Of a stretch of 37,500 bases of DNA, positions 8,545-18,200 are shown in pieces. The position numbers and the translations under genes were made by a program. Source of the DNA: Neolewinella lacunae (GTDB taxonomy: Bacteria; Bacteroidota; Bacteroidia; Chitinophagales; Saprospiraceae); assembly GCF_014349155.1 (NCBI RefSeq), contig NZ_JACSIT010000076.1, positions 1 through 37,500 on the forward strand, read 5' to 3'. Every line of letters starts with the position of its first letter. Positions within the stretch are counted from its first letter, which is position 1. Under the pieces are notes generated by a model. It ran no database searches. It was given only the letters and a program-made list of their open reading frames with translations, and was not told the DNA's origin.

Positions 8545-9438
8545 ATGGAGAGCATTACCACCTTCAATACCATCAAGCAATACTGCGCATTCAATAACCA
8601 GGGTGTTCAGCACCCTCAGATCAGCGTGGTCGACCTCTCCCTGGCCCATCCGCGCACCCTGCGGCGGATGCAGTTCAATTTCTACGTCGTCTTCCTGAAG
8701 GAGGTGCGCTGCGGCGACCTGCGCTACGGTTGTGGCACATACGACTACGAAGAAGGCACCCTGGTGTTTATCGCCCCCGGGCAAGTGATTGGCCAAGCGG
8801 GGGAGGAGGTATACCAACCCGTGGGCCAAGCCCTGGTCTTCCATCCAGACTTCCTCCTGGGAACTCCCCTGGCGGGCAATATGGAGGAGTATTCCTTTTT
8901 CGCTTACGAAGCCAACGAAGCCCTGCACCTCTCGGAAAAAGAGCGGGCGCTGATTGACGATGGCCTGGGGAAAATCCGCAACGAGTTGGAGCGATTGATC
9001 GATAAGCATACGAAGCGGCTACTGATCAGCAACCTCCAGTTGTTTCTCAATTACTGCGTCCGGTTTTACGACCGGCAGTTCATCACCCGCAGCAACGTCA
9101 ACCAAGGCGTACTGGCCAAATTCGAGGCCTTACTTAATGGGTACTTTCGCTCCGGCCTGGCCGAAGAGACGGGTTTGCCCGCGGTGAGTTATTTCGCCGA
9201 CCAACTCCACCTTTCCGCCAATTACTTCGGCGACCTGGTGAAGAAAGAAACCGGAAAATCCCCGCAGGATCACCTCCAACTCAAACTGATCACCGTGGCC
9301 AAAGAGCAACTCTTTGACCCCAACAAGAGCATCGCTGAAGTCGCTTACGGACTGGGGTTTAAGTATCCGCAGCACTTTACGCGGTTGTTCAAAAAAATTG
9401 TGGGCGTCACCCCCGGGGAGTTCCGGGCGGTGGGGTGA
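8545..9438 (+). CDS. AraC family transcriptional regulator
   Basis: A 297-residue protein with an N-terminal cupin-like sensing region (about 1-180) and a C-terminal double helix-turn-helix of the AraC/XylS family: LHLSANYFGDLVKKETGKSP as the first HTH and SIAEVAYGLGFKYPQHFTRL as the second, ending VGVTPGEFRAVG. Bacteroidota AraC regulators with this architecture control neighbouring catabolic genes. It starts 17 bp after the carboxylesterase stop, so it probably shares that transcript and may regulate the hydrolase and oxidoreductase genes around it. Confidence 0.93.
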   Translation: MESITTFNTIKQYCAFNNQGVQHPQISVVDLSLAHPRTLRRMQFNFYVVFLKEVRCGDLRYGCGTYDYEEGTLVFIAPGQVIGQAGEEVYQPVGQALVFHPDFLLGTPLAGNMEEYSFFAYEANEALHLSEKERALIDDGLGKIRNELERLIDKHTKRLLISNLQLFLNYCVRFYDRQFITRSNVNQGVLAKFEALLNGYFRSGLAEETGLPAVSYFADQLHLSANYFGDLVKKETGKSPQDHLQLKLITVAKEQLFDPNKSIAEVAYGLGFKYPQHFTRLFKKIVGVTPGEFRAVG

Positions 9439-9498
9439 AGTGTTTTCCTTCGTCGCGGCGGTGGTCGGTAGGTGCTTTGCTCCTCCTTCATTACCCTG

Positions 9499-9516
9499 GC
9501 ACCTGCGTGCGCGCCC
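9499..9516 (+). repeat. 18-bp dispersed repeat, copy 3 (one mismatch)
   Basis: GCACCTGCGTGCGCGCCC, one mismatch to the consensus. It occupies the spacer between the AraC stop and the start of the NTF2-like lipoprotein gene at 9546. Confidence 0.75.
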
Positions 9517-9545
9517 AATTTTTTACCATTCCAAAAATATCCTCT

Positions 9546-10043
9546 ATGTTATACAGAATAATCATTTTTTCTGCTGCCCTCTGGGCCATCAGCGGCATTT
9601 CGGCCTGTCACCCGGCGCAGGTACAACAGGCTACCGCACAAGGCCCTCAGGCTTCTGCTGCCACCGAGGAAATAATTCGCCAGATATCCTCCGATAAATG
9701 GGAGTGGATGGCGAATAAAGAGGTCGATAAACTGGCGGCGCTTTTTGATGATTCCGCCAAATTCGTACACATGAGCGGCAGCTGGAAAAAAGAGCGGGAA
9801 CTGGAAATTATCAAGACCGGCAGCATTTGGTACAAAAAGGCCACCGTCCACGATGTAGCCGTAGAAATTACGGGAGATCTGGCGATCGTCTGGAACCGGA
9901 TTACACTAGATGCCGTAGTGCGGGAGAGCGAAGTGTCCACTGAATTTACCGTTACCGAAGTCTACCAGCGCCAAGGCAAAGATTGGAAAATGATGGCCCT
10001 GACCTTCAGCAGTGTACGGGATACCCACGCTATTGAACATTGA
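9546..10043 (+). CDS. NTF2-like (SnoaL/DUF4440) lipoprotein
   Basis: The frame is open from 9435, but the start at 9546 is chosen because it gives a lipoprotein signal (MLYRIIIFSAALWAISGISAC, lipobox ISAC) and because the upstream part would read through the 18-bp repeat. The mature part has the NTF2-like pattern: a helix (ATEEIIRQISSDKWEWMANK), DKLAALFDDSAKFVHMSG, VAVEITGDLAIVWNRITL, EFTVTEVYQRQGKDWKMMAL, ending with a short strand. Total length is 165 residues. NTF2-like proteins include isomerases and small-molecule binders; many of those annotated DUF4440 have no known function. It lies between the AraC gene and the oxidoreductase pair. Confidence 0.8.
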   Translation: MLYRIIIFSAALWAISGISACHPAQVQQATAQGPQASAATEEIIRQISSDKWEWMANKEVDKLAALFDDSAKFVHMSGSWKKERELEIIKTGSIWYKKATVHDVAVEITGDLAIVWNRITLDAVVRESEVSTEFTVTEVYQRQGKDWKMMALTFSSVRDTHAIEH

Positions 10044-10285
10044 AAATAGTGGCCGCCAAAACTCCAATTAACTCCATGCTTAACTCCATGCAACTCCCTG
10101 GGCTAAAAACTTTCTTCCGGACCGGAGGTCCGGATCCACTCTGCTGCGACGTGAAACGTCTTGACCTCGTCTTGATCTCACGGAAAACAGTAATTTGGGT
10201 AGGAAATAGCGTAGTCCAGGTTAGGGGCACCTGATTGGTGAGTACTACCTTTACCAAGTGATTATCTGGTCAACTTCTCGATATT
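10044..10285. other. Intergenic region with repeats upstream of the oxidoreductase genes
   Basis: AACTCC occurs four times, starting at 10060, 10070, 10082 and 10092. A perfect 7-bp stem with a 3-base loop (CCGGACC-GGA-GGTCCGG) lies at 10117-10133. A copy of the ACGT-type repeat is at 10143-10168. A sequence resembling a Bacteroidota -7 box (TACCTTTA) at 10246-10253 could serve the oxidoreductase genes, but no good -33 element is seen. Confidence 0.5.
10143..10168 (+). repeat. ACGT-type intergenic repeat, copy a
   Basis: GCTGCGACGTGAAACGTCTT followed by GACCTC. Similar units occur at 13301, 13331 and, inverted, at 13205, so the family flanks the oxidoreductase pair on both sides. The core ACGTGAAACGT is itself nearly palindromic. 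Confidence 0.6.
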
Positions 10286-10744
10286 ATGGCAAGCTATACC
10301 CTCCGGATCAATGGACAGCGCAAACAGGTGGATGTCGATCCCGATACGCCCCTGCTCTGGGTGCTCCGCGATGAACTCCAACTCCTCGGCACCAAGTACG
10401 GCTGCGGAGTAGGGGCCTGCGGAGCGTGTACGGTACACGTAGACGGCGTGGCGATGCGCTCTTGCCAACTCCCGGTTTCCCAGGCAGAATCCCCGCCTAT
10501 CACCACCATCGAAGGGCTCTCCGAAAATGGCGATCACCCCGTGCAGCTGGCTTGGCTGGCTTTGGACGTTCCCCAGTGCGGATATTGCCAAGTCGGGCAG
10601 ATCATGAGCGCGTCCGCCTTGCTGGACCATACGCCCAACCCCACGGATGCGGATATTGACGCGGCGATGAATGGCAATATTTGTCGCTGCGGTACCTACA
10701 CCCGCATCAAAGCGGCCATTAAGTCGGTCCACGCTGCGGGCTAG
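10286..10744 (+). CDS. (2Fe-2S) subunit of a molybdenum hydroxylase, IorA type
   Basis: A 152-residue protein of the xanthine oxidase family small subunit. The plant-type ferredoxin cluster is bound by Cys40, Cys45, Cys48 and Cys60 ([17 protein letters not shown]...SC). The second cluster is bound by Cys98, Cys101, Cys133 and Cys135 (QCGYCQVGQ...NICRCGT). Length and cysteine spacing are typical for the alpha subunit of isoquinoline 1-oxidoreductase and related aldehyde/aromatic hydroxylases. It passes electrons from the molybdenum subunit. It has no export signal; the partner gene carries a Tat motif, so it would have to ride along with the large subunit if the enzyme is periplasmic. Confidence 0.93.
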   Translation: MASYTLRINGQRKQVDVDPDTPLLWVLRDELQLLGTKYGCGVGACGACTVHVDGVAMRSCQLPVSQAESPPITTIEGLSENGDHPVQLAWLALDVPQCGYCQVGQIMSASALLDHTPNPTDADIDAAMNGNICRCGTYTRIKAAIKSVHAAG

Positions 10745-10805
10745 CACCGCTTTTATCCCCGCCCTGCTCTCCCCCGTTGGGGGTTGGGGGGGCGTCCTTC
10801 TCCTC

Positions 10806-10823
10806 GCACCTGCGTCCGCGCCC
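10806..10823 (+). repeat. 18-bp dispersed repeat, copy 4 (exact)
   Basis: Exact match with K = T in the 109-bp spacer between the small and large oxidoreductase subunits. Confidence 0.8.
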
Positions 10824-10853
10824 CCATCCGTAGCGCCTCAATCATTTTCCATT

Positions 10854-13109
10854 ATGCCCATTCAGAAAACCGCCTTTGGCCGCCGTTCCTTCCTCAAATC
10901 CGCCGCCCTCACTGGGGGCGGACTGGTGCTTGGCTTCAACTGGCTGACGTCCTGCACGGACAAGACCGAGGCGGAAATCCTGGCGATGCCCGACCAATGG
11001 TTTGAGATCAATGCCTACCTGAAAATTGGCGACAACGGAGTGGTAACCATCTACACCCCAAACCCGGAATTTGGCCAGAACATCAAAACTTCGATGCCCA
11101 TGATTGTGGCCGAAGAACTGGACGCGGACTGGACGAAGGTGATCTCGGAAGTGGCCCCGTACAATTCAGAGATTTACGGTTTCCAGTTCACGGGTGGTAG
11201 CCGGGGTATTGCCTCGCGCTGGGATGGACTCCGCATGGCCGGAGCCACCGCGCGGCACATGTTGCGGGACGCTGCTGCCCAGGCGTGGCAGGTGCCCGTG
11301 GCTGAGGTAAGCACTGCCGCCGGCTTGCTGAACCACACGGCATCAGGCCGCTCGGCCAGCTACGGCGAGATGGCCGCTGCCGCATCCGCACTGCCCATTC
11401 CAGAGGAGGTCGAACTGAAAGAAATCAAGGATTTCCGCATCATCGGCCACGACCAAAAGAACTTGGACGGCAAAAAAATCGTCAGTGGCCAGCCCCTGTT
11501 TGGCCACGACCACCGGGAGAAAGGGCAACTGACCGCGATGGTCGTTCAGCCCCCCGCTTTCGGGATGCGCTTTCAGGCCATCCAAAACCTCGCCGATGTG
11601 AAGGCCATGCCGGGCATCCGCGACGTTTTTACCATTCAAACCTACAAGGACGGCTTCGAAAAAGGGGGCTTTGATACCAATGCCTTCCCGGAGCTGGTCG
11701 CCATTGTCGGGGAATCCACCTGGCAAGTAATGAAGGCTAAAAAAGCCATCCAGGTGGAATGGCAGACTTTCGAGGCCTTTGAAGAAAGCGTCAATGGCTT
11801 TGGCGGCAAGTCCATCCGGAAAGTACCCGCAGGATTGGAAAACAGCACCGACCACCTCGCCCGGATGGAGGAGATGGCCGCCCGGCCCGGTCGGCAAGTC
11901 CGCAAAGACGGCAACCCGGAGGCCGCTTTCCAGCGGGCTGACCGGGTGATTGAGCGCAGTTACTCCGCACCCTTCCTGGCCCACAACTGCATGGAGCCCA
12001 TCAACTGCTTCGCCCAAGTGGAGGAAGATCGCGTCCGCATCGTCGGGCCAACCCAAGCGCCGGGAATGATTGAGCCCACCATTGCGGCGCGGATGGGCCT
12101 CCCAGTCGAGAACATCGAGATCGCAATGTCGCGCATGGGCGGCGGTTTCGGACGGCGGGCTTACTCCCACTACATGCTTGAGGCAGCCCTGATCGCGCAG
12201 CAAGCCAAAGCACCGATCCACCTCATCTACACCCGGGAGGATGACATGGCCAACGGCATTTACCGCCCGGCCTACCACGCTACCTACCGCGCAGCCCTCG
12301 ACGCCACCGGCACGCTGACGGCCCTGCACGTGAAAGCGGGCGGTATTCCCGAGAGCCCCCTGTTCGCCAATCGCTTCCCCGCCGGGGCGGTAGACAACTA
12401 CCTCGCGGAGGATTGGACCATCGATTCCAACATCACCATCGGGGCATTCCGTGCCCCGCGCTCGAATTTCATGGCCGGGGCGGAGCAGGCTTTCCTCGAC
12501 GAAGTAGCGGAGGCCGCCGGAAAAGATCCCATCCAGTTTCGCCTGAACTTACTCGCGCGGGCCCAGCAAGACCCCGTCGGAGAAAACAATGATTACGACC
12601 CCGCGCGCTACGCCGGGGTGCTCGAACTGGTGCGCGAAATGAGCAACTGGGACGAGACGCCGGAGGGCGTGCACCGGGGGGTATCCGCTTATTTTTGCCA
12701 CAACTCTTACGCCGCCCACGTCTTGGACCTGACAATTGAAAAAGGCAAACCTATAGTGGAAAAAGTCTGCTGCGCCATCGACTGCGGCATTGTCGTCAAT
12801 CCCGACGCGGCCCGGAACATGGCCGAAGGAGCCATCGTGGACGGAGTGGGGAACGCCCTGTTCGGGGAATTGACCTTCGCAGCGGGCGTACCCGAAAAGC
12901 AAAATTTCGATGCCTACCGCATGATTCGGATGAGTGAGACCCCGAAGAAGATCGAGGTCCATTTCGTGCAAAACGACATCAAGCCCACCGGCATGGGCGA
13001 GCCCCCCTTCCCGCCCGTTTTCGGTGCGGTGGCCAATGCCATCTACAAAGCGACCGGAGAGCGGCGCTACCGGCAGCCCTTCCTGGGGGATGAACGCCTG
13101 TTGGGTTGA
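10854..13109 (+). CDS. Molybdopterin-binding subunit of a xanthine dehydrogenase-family oxidoreductase, IorB type
   Basis: The frame is open from 10671, but the start at 10854 is chosen: it gives a twin-arginine signal (GRRSFLK, Arg10-Arg11) followed by a hydrophobic stretch and a Cys (LTSC, Cys34) that may make it a Tat lipoprotein. The upstream part would read through the spacer repeat. The 751-residue protein has the IorB domain order, with AILAMPDQWFEINAYLKIG opening, DHREKGQLTAMVVQPPAFGM, SYSAPFLAHNCMEPINCFAQ, the pterin segment MGGGFGRRAY (about residue 428), and near the C-terminus MGEPPFPPV whose Glu (about 714) corresponds to the catalytic glutamate. It would oxidise an N-heterocycle or aldehyde; substrate unknown. 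No accessory XdhC-type gene is seen in the window. Confidence 0.93.
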   Translation: MPIQKTAFGRRSFLKSAALTGGGLVLGFNWLTSCTDKTEAEILAMPDQWFEINAYLKIGDNGVVTIYTPNPEFGQNIKTSMPMIVAEELDADWTKVISEVAPYNSEIYGFQFTGGSRGIASRWDGLRMAGATARHMLRDAAAQAWQVPVAEVSTAAGLLNHTASGRSASYGEMAAAASALPIPEEVELKEIKDFRIIGHDQKNLDGKKIVSGQPLFGHDHREKGQLTAMVVQPPAFGMRFQAIQNLADVKAMPGIRDVFTIQTYKDGFEKGGFDTNAFPELVAIVGESTWQVMKAKKAIQVEWQTFEAFEESVNGFGGKSIRKVPAGLENSTDHLARMEEMAARPGRQVRKDGNPEAAFQRADRVIERSYSAPFLAHNCMEPINCFAQVEEDRVRIVGPTQAPGMIEPTIAARMGLPVENIEIAMSRMGGGFGRRAYSHYMLEAALIAQQAKAPIHLIYTREDDMANGIYRPAYHATYRAALDATGTLTALHVKAGGIPESPLFANRFPAGAVDNYLAEDWTIDSNITIGAFRAPRSNFMAGAEQAFLDEVAEAAGKDPIQFRLNLLARAQQDPVGENNDYDPARYAGVLELVREMSNWDETPEGVHRGVSAYFCHNSYAAHVLDLTIEKGKPIVEKVCCAIDCGIVVNPDAARNMAEGAIVDGVGNALFGELTFAAGVPEKQNFDAYRMIRMSETPKKIEVHFVQNDIKPTGMGEPPFPPVFGAVANAIYKATGERRYRQPFLGDERLLG

Positions 13110-13151
13110 TGAAACAATGACCAAAAAAACGCATTCGGCCGAGAAGATTTT

Positions 13152-13169
13152 GGGCGCTGACGCAGGTGC
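13152..13169 (-). repeat. 18-bp dispersed repeat, copy 5 (one mismatch)
   Basis: Minus-strand GCACCTGCGTCAGCGCCC, 43 bp after the large-subunit stop codon. Confidence 0.75.
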
Positions 13170-13204
13170 CGGGCAAGTTGTGAAGGCCAGGGCGTGATCC
13201 AGCT

Positions 13205-13356
13205 GTGAGGTGGAGACGTTTTACGTAGACTGTCCACCCTGATGGAGGTACTTTCCCCAGAGGTAAAGATTATCCCCTTTGCCGTAAATCCTCTCAACTG
13301 CTGCTGCGACGTAGAACGGCTGGACCTCAAGCTGCGATGTGAAACGTCTGGACCTC
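13205..13356. repeat. ACGT-type intergenic repeat cluster, copies b-d
   Basis: Copy c at 13301-13328 (+) reads GCTGCGACGTAGAACGGCTG then GACCTC. Copy d at 13331-13356 (+) reads GCTGCGATGTGAAACGTCTG then GACCTC. An inverted copy b at 13205-13229 reads ACGTAAAACGTCT then CCACCTCAC on the minus strand. Copies c and d are in tandem about 29 bp apart. The same unit occurs upstream of the oxidoreductase pair at 10143. Confidence 0.6.
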
Positions 13357-13360
13357 ACGT

Positions 13361-13424
13361 AAAAAAGAAAGCCCCTCGCTCCCCGGTCCCGACTTGGTAG
13401 TCTGGGAAAGGGGAGCAAGGGGCT
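13361..13424 (-). terminator. Rho-independent terminator of the susCD transcript
   Basis: The 15-bp stem 13370-13384 / 13410-13424 (one mismatch) has AGCCCC at the outer ends and CTCCCC next to a 25-base loop. On the minus strand it is followed by CTTTCTTTTTTAC, a T tract. It lies 66 bp after the susD stop. Confidence 0.85.
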
Positions 13425-13489
13425 AAGTGGGTTAAGTCAGAGGGAAATTACCTCTTTCCTTGCTCAGGTTCAGCTTACGCTGAGAACGC

Positions 13490-15232
13490 TTAGTAGCCGG
13501 GGTTCTGGGGAAGAACATCGGGGCCTTGGATGTCAATCTGCCGCTGTGGGATGGGGTAGAAGAGATCCTGGGGGACGGTGAAGACTGCACCGGCGTAGGA
13601 AGCGGGCAAGAATTGCTGCTCGTGGGCGATGATGCGGTCGAGCTCGGTCTTAGCAATGCCCCAACGGCGGAGGTCAAAGAAGCGGTGTCCTTCGCCGCTG
13701 AGTTCGAGTTTGCGCTCGAAGTACAGTGCGGTGAGGGCAGCATCTTTGTTGGCGAAGGGCATATCGTAGGTAGCGATCACGTAGTTGGCGGCATTGCTGC
13801 CATCTTCATTCTTGATCCAACCGTCGGGATTAGCGGCGCGGGCGCGGACCTGGTTGATGAGGGTACGACCGGCGTCCAGATTGTCCGTTTCGATTTCCGC
13901 TTCGGCCAGCATCAGGAGGACGTCAGCAAAGCGGATGATGTTGTAGTTCATGGATGCGTAGCCGCGGGTCCAGGAGGTTCCATCGGAGAGCGATCCTTCC
14001 TGGCTGGCGTAGTAAACGAACTTCTTGGGCGAGTAAGGGCCAGCGTAGGGTTGATCGCGGATGAAAGGGAATCCTGGGTGGGGTCCCCAACCGAGGTAAG
14101 GGATACCCCGACGGCCAACGCTGTGGTCCAGGCGGGGGTCAACGGGGCCAGCATCGGGAGTGAAGGGGTCGTTACCCTCCAGGCCTTGGTCATTGGCCAG
14201 GCGGTTGGCGGGGCTGTTGTAGGAATTATCCAGCAGGGGGAGACCGTTGCTCGTCCGGAAGGAGTTTGCCAGGTCAAACGAAGGCTGGAAGAATCCACAG
14301 CAGTTACCTGGGCCGTCGGCACCGGTGTTGTGGGGGAAGTTCAGTACGAAGTCGGGGTTGGCAATGTTGGTCGTGCCGGAGTTGGCAGCAGCTTGTACGG
14401 CAAAAACGGATTCTCTGCTGTTGTCAAACTCGGCGTTGAAGGCATCGGCGTAGTTGTCGAGCAAACCGTAAGGCTGGCCATTGGTCGTTTGACCGTTGGT
14501 GACTACATCACGCAATACCGTCCGGGCTTCGGCCCACTTTTCCTGGTAAAGGAGGGTTTTGCCGAGGTAGGCACCGGCAGCCCACTTGTTGGCGCGGCCT
14601 GCTTCGGGAAGCGTTTCGGGGAGGTTCTCGTAACCAAAGCGGAAGTCGGCCTCGATTTCGTCCCAGATATCTGCACTGGATACGACCACCTGTTGTTCTT
14701 CTACCGACAGTTCAGGGGTAAGGAAGGGCGCCTGGTTGAAGGAAATCTTCAACTGGAAGTAGTAGTGTCCACGGAGGAAGCGGGCTTCACCTTCCAAGCG
14801 GGCCTTATCAGCGTCCGTAAGGAGAGGGTCGGTGGAGAGGGACAGCAGGCGGAGGGCAGCGTTGGAACGGGCAACGCCTTCGAAGAGGCCATTCCAACGG
14901 TCGCTGGGAACGCGGGAAGTGGACTCAAGCAGGTAGCGAACTACTTCGTTGATGTCCGTAAAGTCACCGTCATTGGTGCCTTTGTTGGCCTCGCCGCCCT
15001 GGATAGAGCCGTTGGCCCAGTTGGAAGCACCGGAGAAATAGTTGCCACGGCCGCCGAGTTGGGCGTAGGCACCCAGGAGCGCACCCTCAATGCCCGCTTC
15101 GGAGCTGAGGATGGCTTCGCCGAGCGCTCCACGGGGTTCGACTTCGAGGAAGTCTTCGCTACACGTCCAGAGCAAACCCGCCATGAAGAGGGTCGCCAGG
15201 GGCAGCAGGAAAAAGCGATTTAATGCTTTCAT
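13490..15232 (-). CDS. SusD/RagB-family nutrient-binding lipoprotein
   Basis: From ATG 15232 the protein is 580 residues; a longer in-frame start at 15259 adds nine Asn-rich residues ahead of the signal and is less likely. The signal peptide is lipoprotein type (MKALNRFFLLPLATLFMAGL then LWTC, Cys24). The body shows the SusD/RagB pattern: EGEARFLRGHYYFQLKISFN, the tetratricopeptide-like helices, NIIRFADVLLMLAEAEIETD, AGRTLINQVRARA and FERKLELSGEGHRFFDLRRW. SusD proteins sit on the outer face of the outer membrane as a lid over the SusC porin and bind oligosaccharide or peptide ligands. The susC gene is immediately upstream on the same strand (30 bp apart). The ligand cannot be told from the sequence. 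Confidence 0.95.
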   Translation of the reverse strand: MKALNRFFLLPLATLFMAGLLWTCSEDFLEVEPRGALGEAILSSEAGIEGALLGAYAQLGGRGNYFSGASNWANGSIQGGEANKGTNDGDFTDINEVVRYLLESTSRVPSDRWNGLFEGVARSNAALRLLSLSTDPLLTDADKARLEGEARFLRGHYYFQLKISFNQAPFLTPELSVEEQQVVVSSADIWDEIEADFRFGYENLPETLPEAGRANKWAAGAYLGKTLLYQEKWAEARTVLRDVVTNGQTTNGQPYGLLDNYADAFNAEFDNSRESVFAVQAAANSGTTNIANPDFVLNFPHNTGADGPGNCCGFFQPSFDLANSFRTSNGLPLLDNSYNSPANRLANDQGLEGNDPFTPDAGPVDPRLDHSVGRRGIPYLGWGPHPGFPFIRDQPYAGPYSPKKFVYYASQEGSLSDGTSWTRGYASMNYNIIRFADVLLMLAEAEIETDNLDAGRTLINQVRARAANPDGWIKNEDGSNAANYVIATYDMPFANKDAALTALYFERKLELSGEGHRFFDLRRWGIAKTELDRIIAHEQQFLPASYAGAVFTVPQDLFYPIPQRQIDIQGPDVLPQNPGY

Positions 15233-15262
15233 GTTGTTGTTGTTTTTGGATAGTTGCACTGG

Positions 15263-18200
15263 TTAGAAATCGAAGCTAAGGTTGAAGTTGAAACCGCGGG
15301 TTACGGGGTAGTTGCCTACGTCCACACCGAAGTTCGTGTCTGCGGCTCCACCTACTGCGGGGTCAAGACCATCGTAGCCGGTGATGGTGAACAGGTTGGT
15401 CGCAGAGACGGCAAGGCGGAGATTGGTAAACACCGAGTTCAACGTACTGTTGCGGAGGGTGTACCCGAGGGTCAGGTTCTGCATGCGGAGGAAAGATCCG
15501 TCCTCCACGTAGTAGCTGGTAGATTCCTGAGAAGTACTGAAGTTAGAAGCAGACTCGTAAATCGGAATATCGGTGTCGGTGTTCTGGGGCGTCCAGCTGT
15601 CGAGTACACGGCTAGACACGGAAGCACCTTTGAACGTACCGTAGAAGTCGGTAAACCACTTGGAGTTGTTGTAAATCTCGTTGCCCAGGCTCGTGTAGAG
15701 GAAGGTCGTGAGGTCGAAGTTCTTGTACGTCAGCACCAGGTTGAGGCCACCCGTGAAATCGGGAACGGCGCTGCCCAGGAAGGTACGGTCGGCTTCGGTG
15801 ATGCGTCCGTCGGGTACACCGGTGAGCTCACCGGCGTCGTTACGGCCGTTATTGTCCACGAAACGGAAACGGCCGGGAGCTGCGCCAGCCTGGGTGGGCG
15901 CGCTGGCTACTTCGGCATCGCTTTGGAAGAGACCAGCTACCTGGTAGCCCCAGAAAGTGGAAAGCGACTGACCCACCTGGTTGCGGATGATGGAGCCGGT
16001 GATGCGGGTACCGAAGTTTTCGAAGAATTCAACGTCATCGGTGAACTTGGTGATGCGGTTTTCGAGGAAAGCGGCGTTCAGCGTCACTTCAAAGCCAAAA
16101 TCTTTACCCACTTTATCGCGGTAGATGAAGGACATGTCGATACCCTGGTTCAACATGCTACCGATGTTGGTAGAAGGAGCCGCGGCGGCACCATTAACGG
16201 CGGGAAGGGGCAGCTGTACCAGCAGGTCGTTGGTCTCTTTGCGCCACAGGTCCATGATGATGTCCACTTTACCTTTCAGGATGGTAGCGTCAAAACCAAT
16301 GTTGGAGGTAACGGAAGTTTCCCAGCGGGCGTTCTCAGAGCCGATCCGGTTTTGGAAGAAGCCGATGTCTGCGGAGGTATTGCTGCCATCAATGGGGTAG
16401 CTACCGCCACCGAGGTTTTGTGCGAAAAGAGAGAAACGGTTGTTGGCGTTGACGTTATTGGAGTTACCCATCTCGCCGTATCCACCGCGGATTTTGAGGT
16501 CCGTAAAGAACGACTGGCCAGCCATGAAGGGCTCGGCCGTTACACGCCAAGCTGCGGAGAAGGCAGGGAAGGTACCACTGCGTTGGTTGGCACCGAAACG
16601 GCTGGACTCATCCCGCCGCAGTACACCCGTCAGGTAGTACTTGTCGTTCCAGTTGTAGTTCAACTGCCCGAAGGTAGAGACAAATTTTACGGGAACGCTG
16701 TAGTTGCTGAAAGGTGGGTTGGGAGCTACCGTAGAAAGGTTGATGAAGTTGAGGTCGCGGCTGAAGGGGTTGATACCGCTGGCGCCACTCGTGCGGCCGT
16801 TGCCGGATTCGATGGCTTCGTAGCCCAAGAGCACGTCAAAGTTGTTAGAGCCGAAAGACTTCTTGTACTTCACGGTGTTGGTCCAGGTCCAGTCATTGAA
16901 GTAGCCCTGGTTTTCACCGTAGCCGAAGCTACCGTTGTTTTCGGAGTTCTCGTAAGTCTGGCGGCTGTAGAAATTGCTGTGGAAGCCGATGAAGCCGCCA
17001 CCGAAGCTGGAGCGGAAGATGAGGTCCTGTACGGGCTCTACTTCAACGTAAACGTTGCCAAAAATACGGTTACTGAAACCGCGGTTGTTGGCAACACCAT
17101 CGCGTTCAGCAACGGGGTTACGGGGGTTGTTGAAGCCAGGGGCGCGCGTACCGGCGTAGCCACCGAACTCGTCGTAGACGGGGATGATGGGGTTCATCCG
17201 GAAGGCACCCAGGATGCTGTTTTCGTCGTCGGCACTACCCGCACCGCCCGCGTCGCCAATCTGGCCATCGGTTCTGCGGTGGGTAATCTGCAGGTTCTCA
17301 CCCACGCGGACGTACTTACCGAGATCAAACTCCGTATTGACGCGGAAGGAGTAACGCTCAAAGTCGTTAAAAAGCAGGATACCTTCCTGCACCTGGGCAC
17401 CCAGGCCTACGTAGTAGCGGGCGGATTCCGTAGAGCCGGAAAAGCCCAAGGTGTGGCGATTGAGAATGCCGGTGCGGGTGATGGCGTCGTACCAGTCAGT
17501 ACCTTCTTTGTTGGCGCGCATCACCTGGTAGAGGGAACCGGCGCGGGTATCGATGTTGTACAGGGGGCGTTGCTGCTCCAGATCGATGGTTCCGACGACG
17601 CCGAAGTTGTTGCCAACCATGAGGTAATCCGGGAGTACGGGGTTTGCACCATTGCCGTACTGGGGGTGGCCCCATCCGGTATCACCGGGGGAAAGACCGT
17701 CGTTGCGGAGGGCTTCCCAGGCCTTGTCGGCGTCTTGCTGGGGGGTGAGGAAGCTTGGACCATTACCGGGGTCGGTAAAACCTACCAGGCCATTGTAGGA
17801 GACCTTCATGGGTTGTGGGGTCTTCTTGCCCCGCTTGGTCTGGATAACCACCACCCCGTTGGCTGCGCGTGAACCGTAGATAGAGGCCGAAGCGGCGTCT
17901 TTGAGGATGGAGGTAGCCTCAATGTCATCGGGGTTCAGGAACTCAATATTGTCCACGGGAACACCGTCCACGACGTACAACGGCTGGTTGCCACCGAAAG
18001 AGCCGAAGCCCCGGATGCGGATGATCGAGGTCGTACCCGGCTGGCCGTTGGTGATGACCGTTACCCCGGGCGCGCGACCCTGGAACTGCTGCTCAACGTT
18101 ACCGCTGGGGATCGCCGTAAGCTCCGCCGCAGAAATGGTTGAGATGGCTCCAGTAGCCTGGCGCTTACTGGTAACGGAGTAGCCCGTTACGACGATCTCA

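Larger units (their letters stand above)
13110..13489. other. Convergent intergenic region with repeats and a terminator
   Basis: The region lies between the oxidoreductase (+) and susD (-). It holds one 18-bp repeat (13152), three copies of the ACGT-type repeat (13205 inverted, 13301, 13331) and a strong minus-strand terminator (13361-13424). A 26-codon frame at 13117 reads through the repeat and is not called. Confidence 0.6.

Noticed and set aside
13301..13356. Tandem repeats as a possible CRISPR array
   Set aside because: Only two adjacent units with no real spacers between them and no cas genes in the window.
13526..15223. 565-codon plus-strand frame opposite susD
   Set aside because: It mirrors the susD gene, has no domain or signal, and susD itself is unambiguous.
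15254..17872. 872-codon plus-strand frame opposite susC
   Set aside because: Antisense shadow of a clear SusC gene; valine/glycine-rich composition typical of shadow frames in GC-rich DNA.
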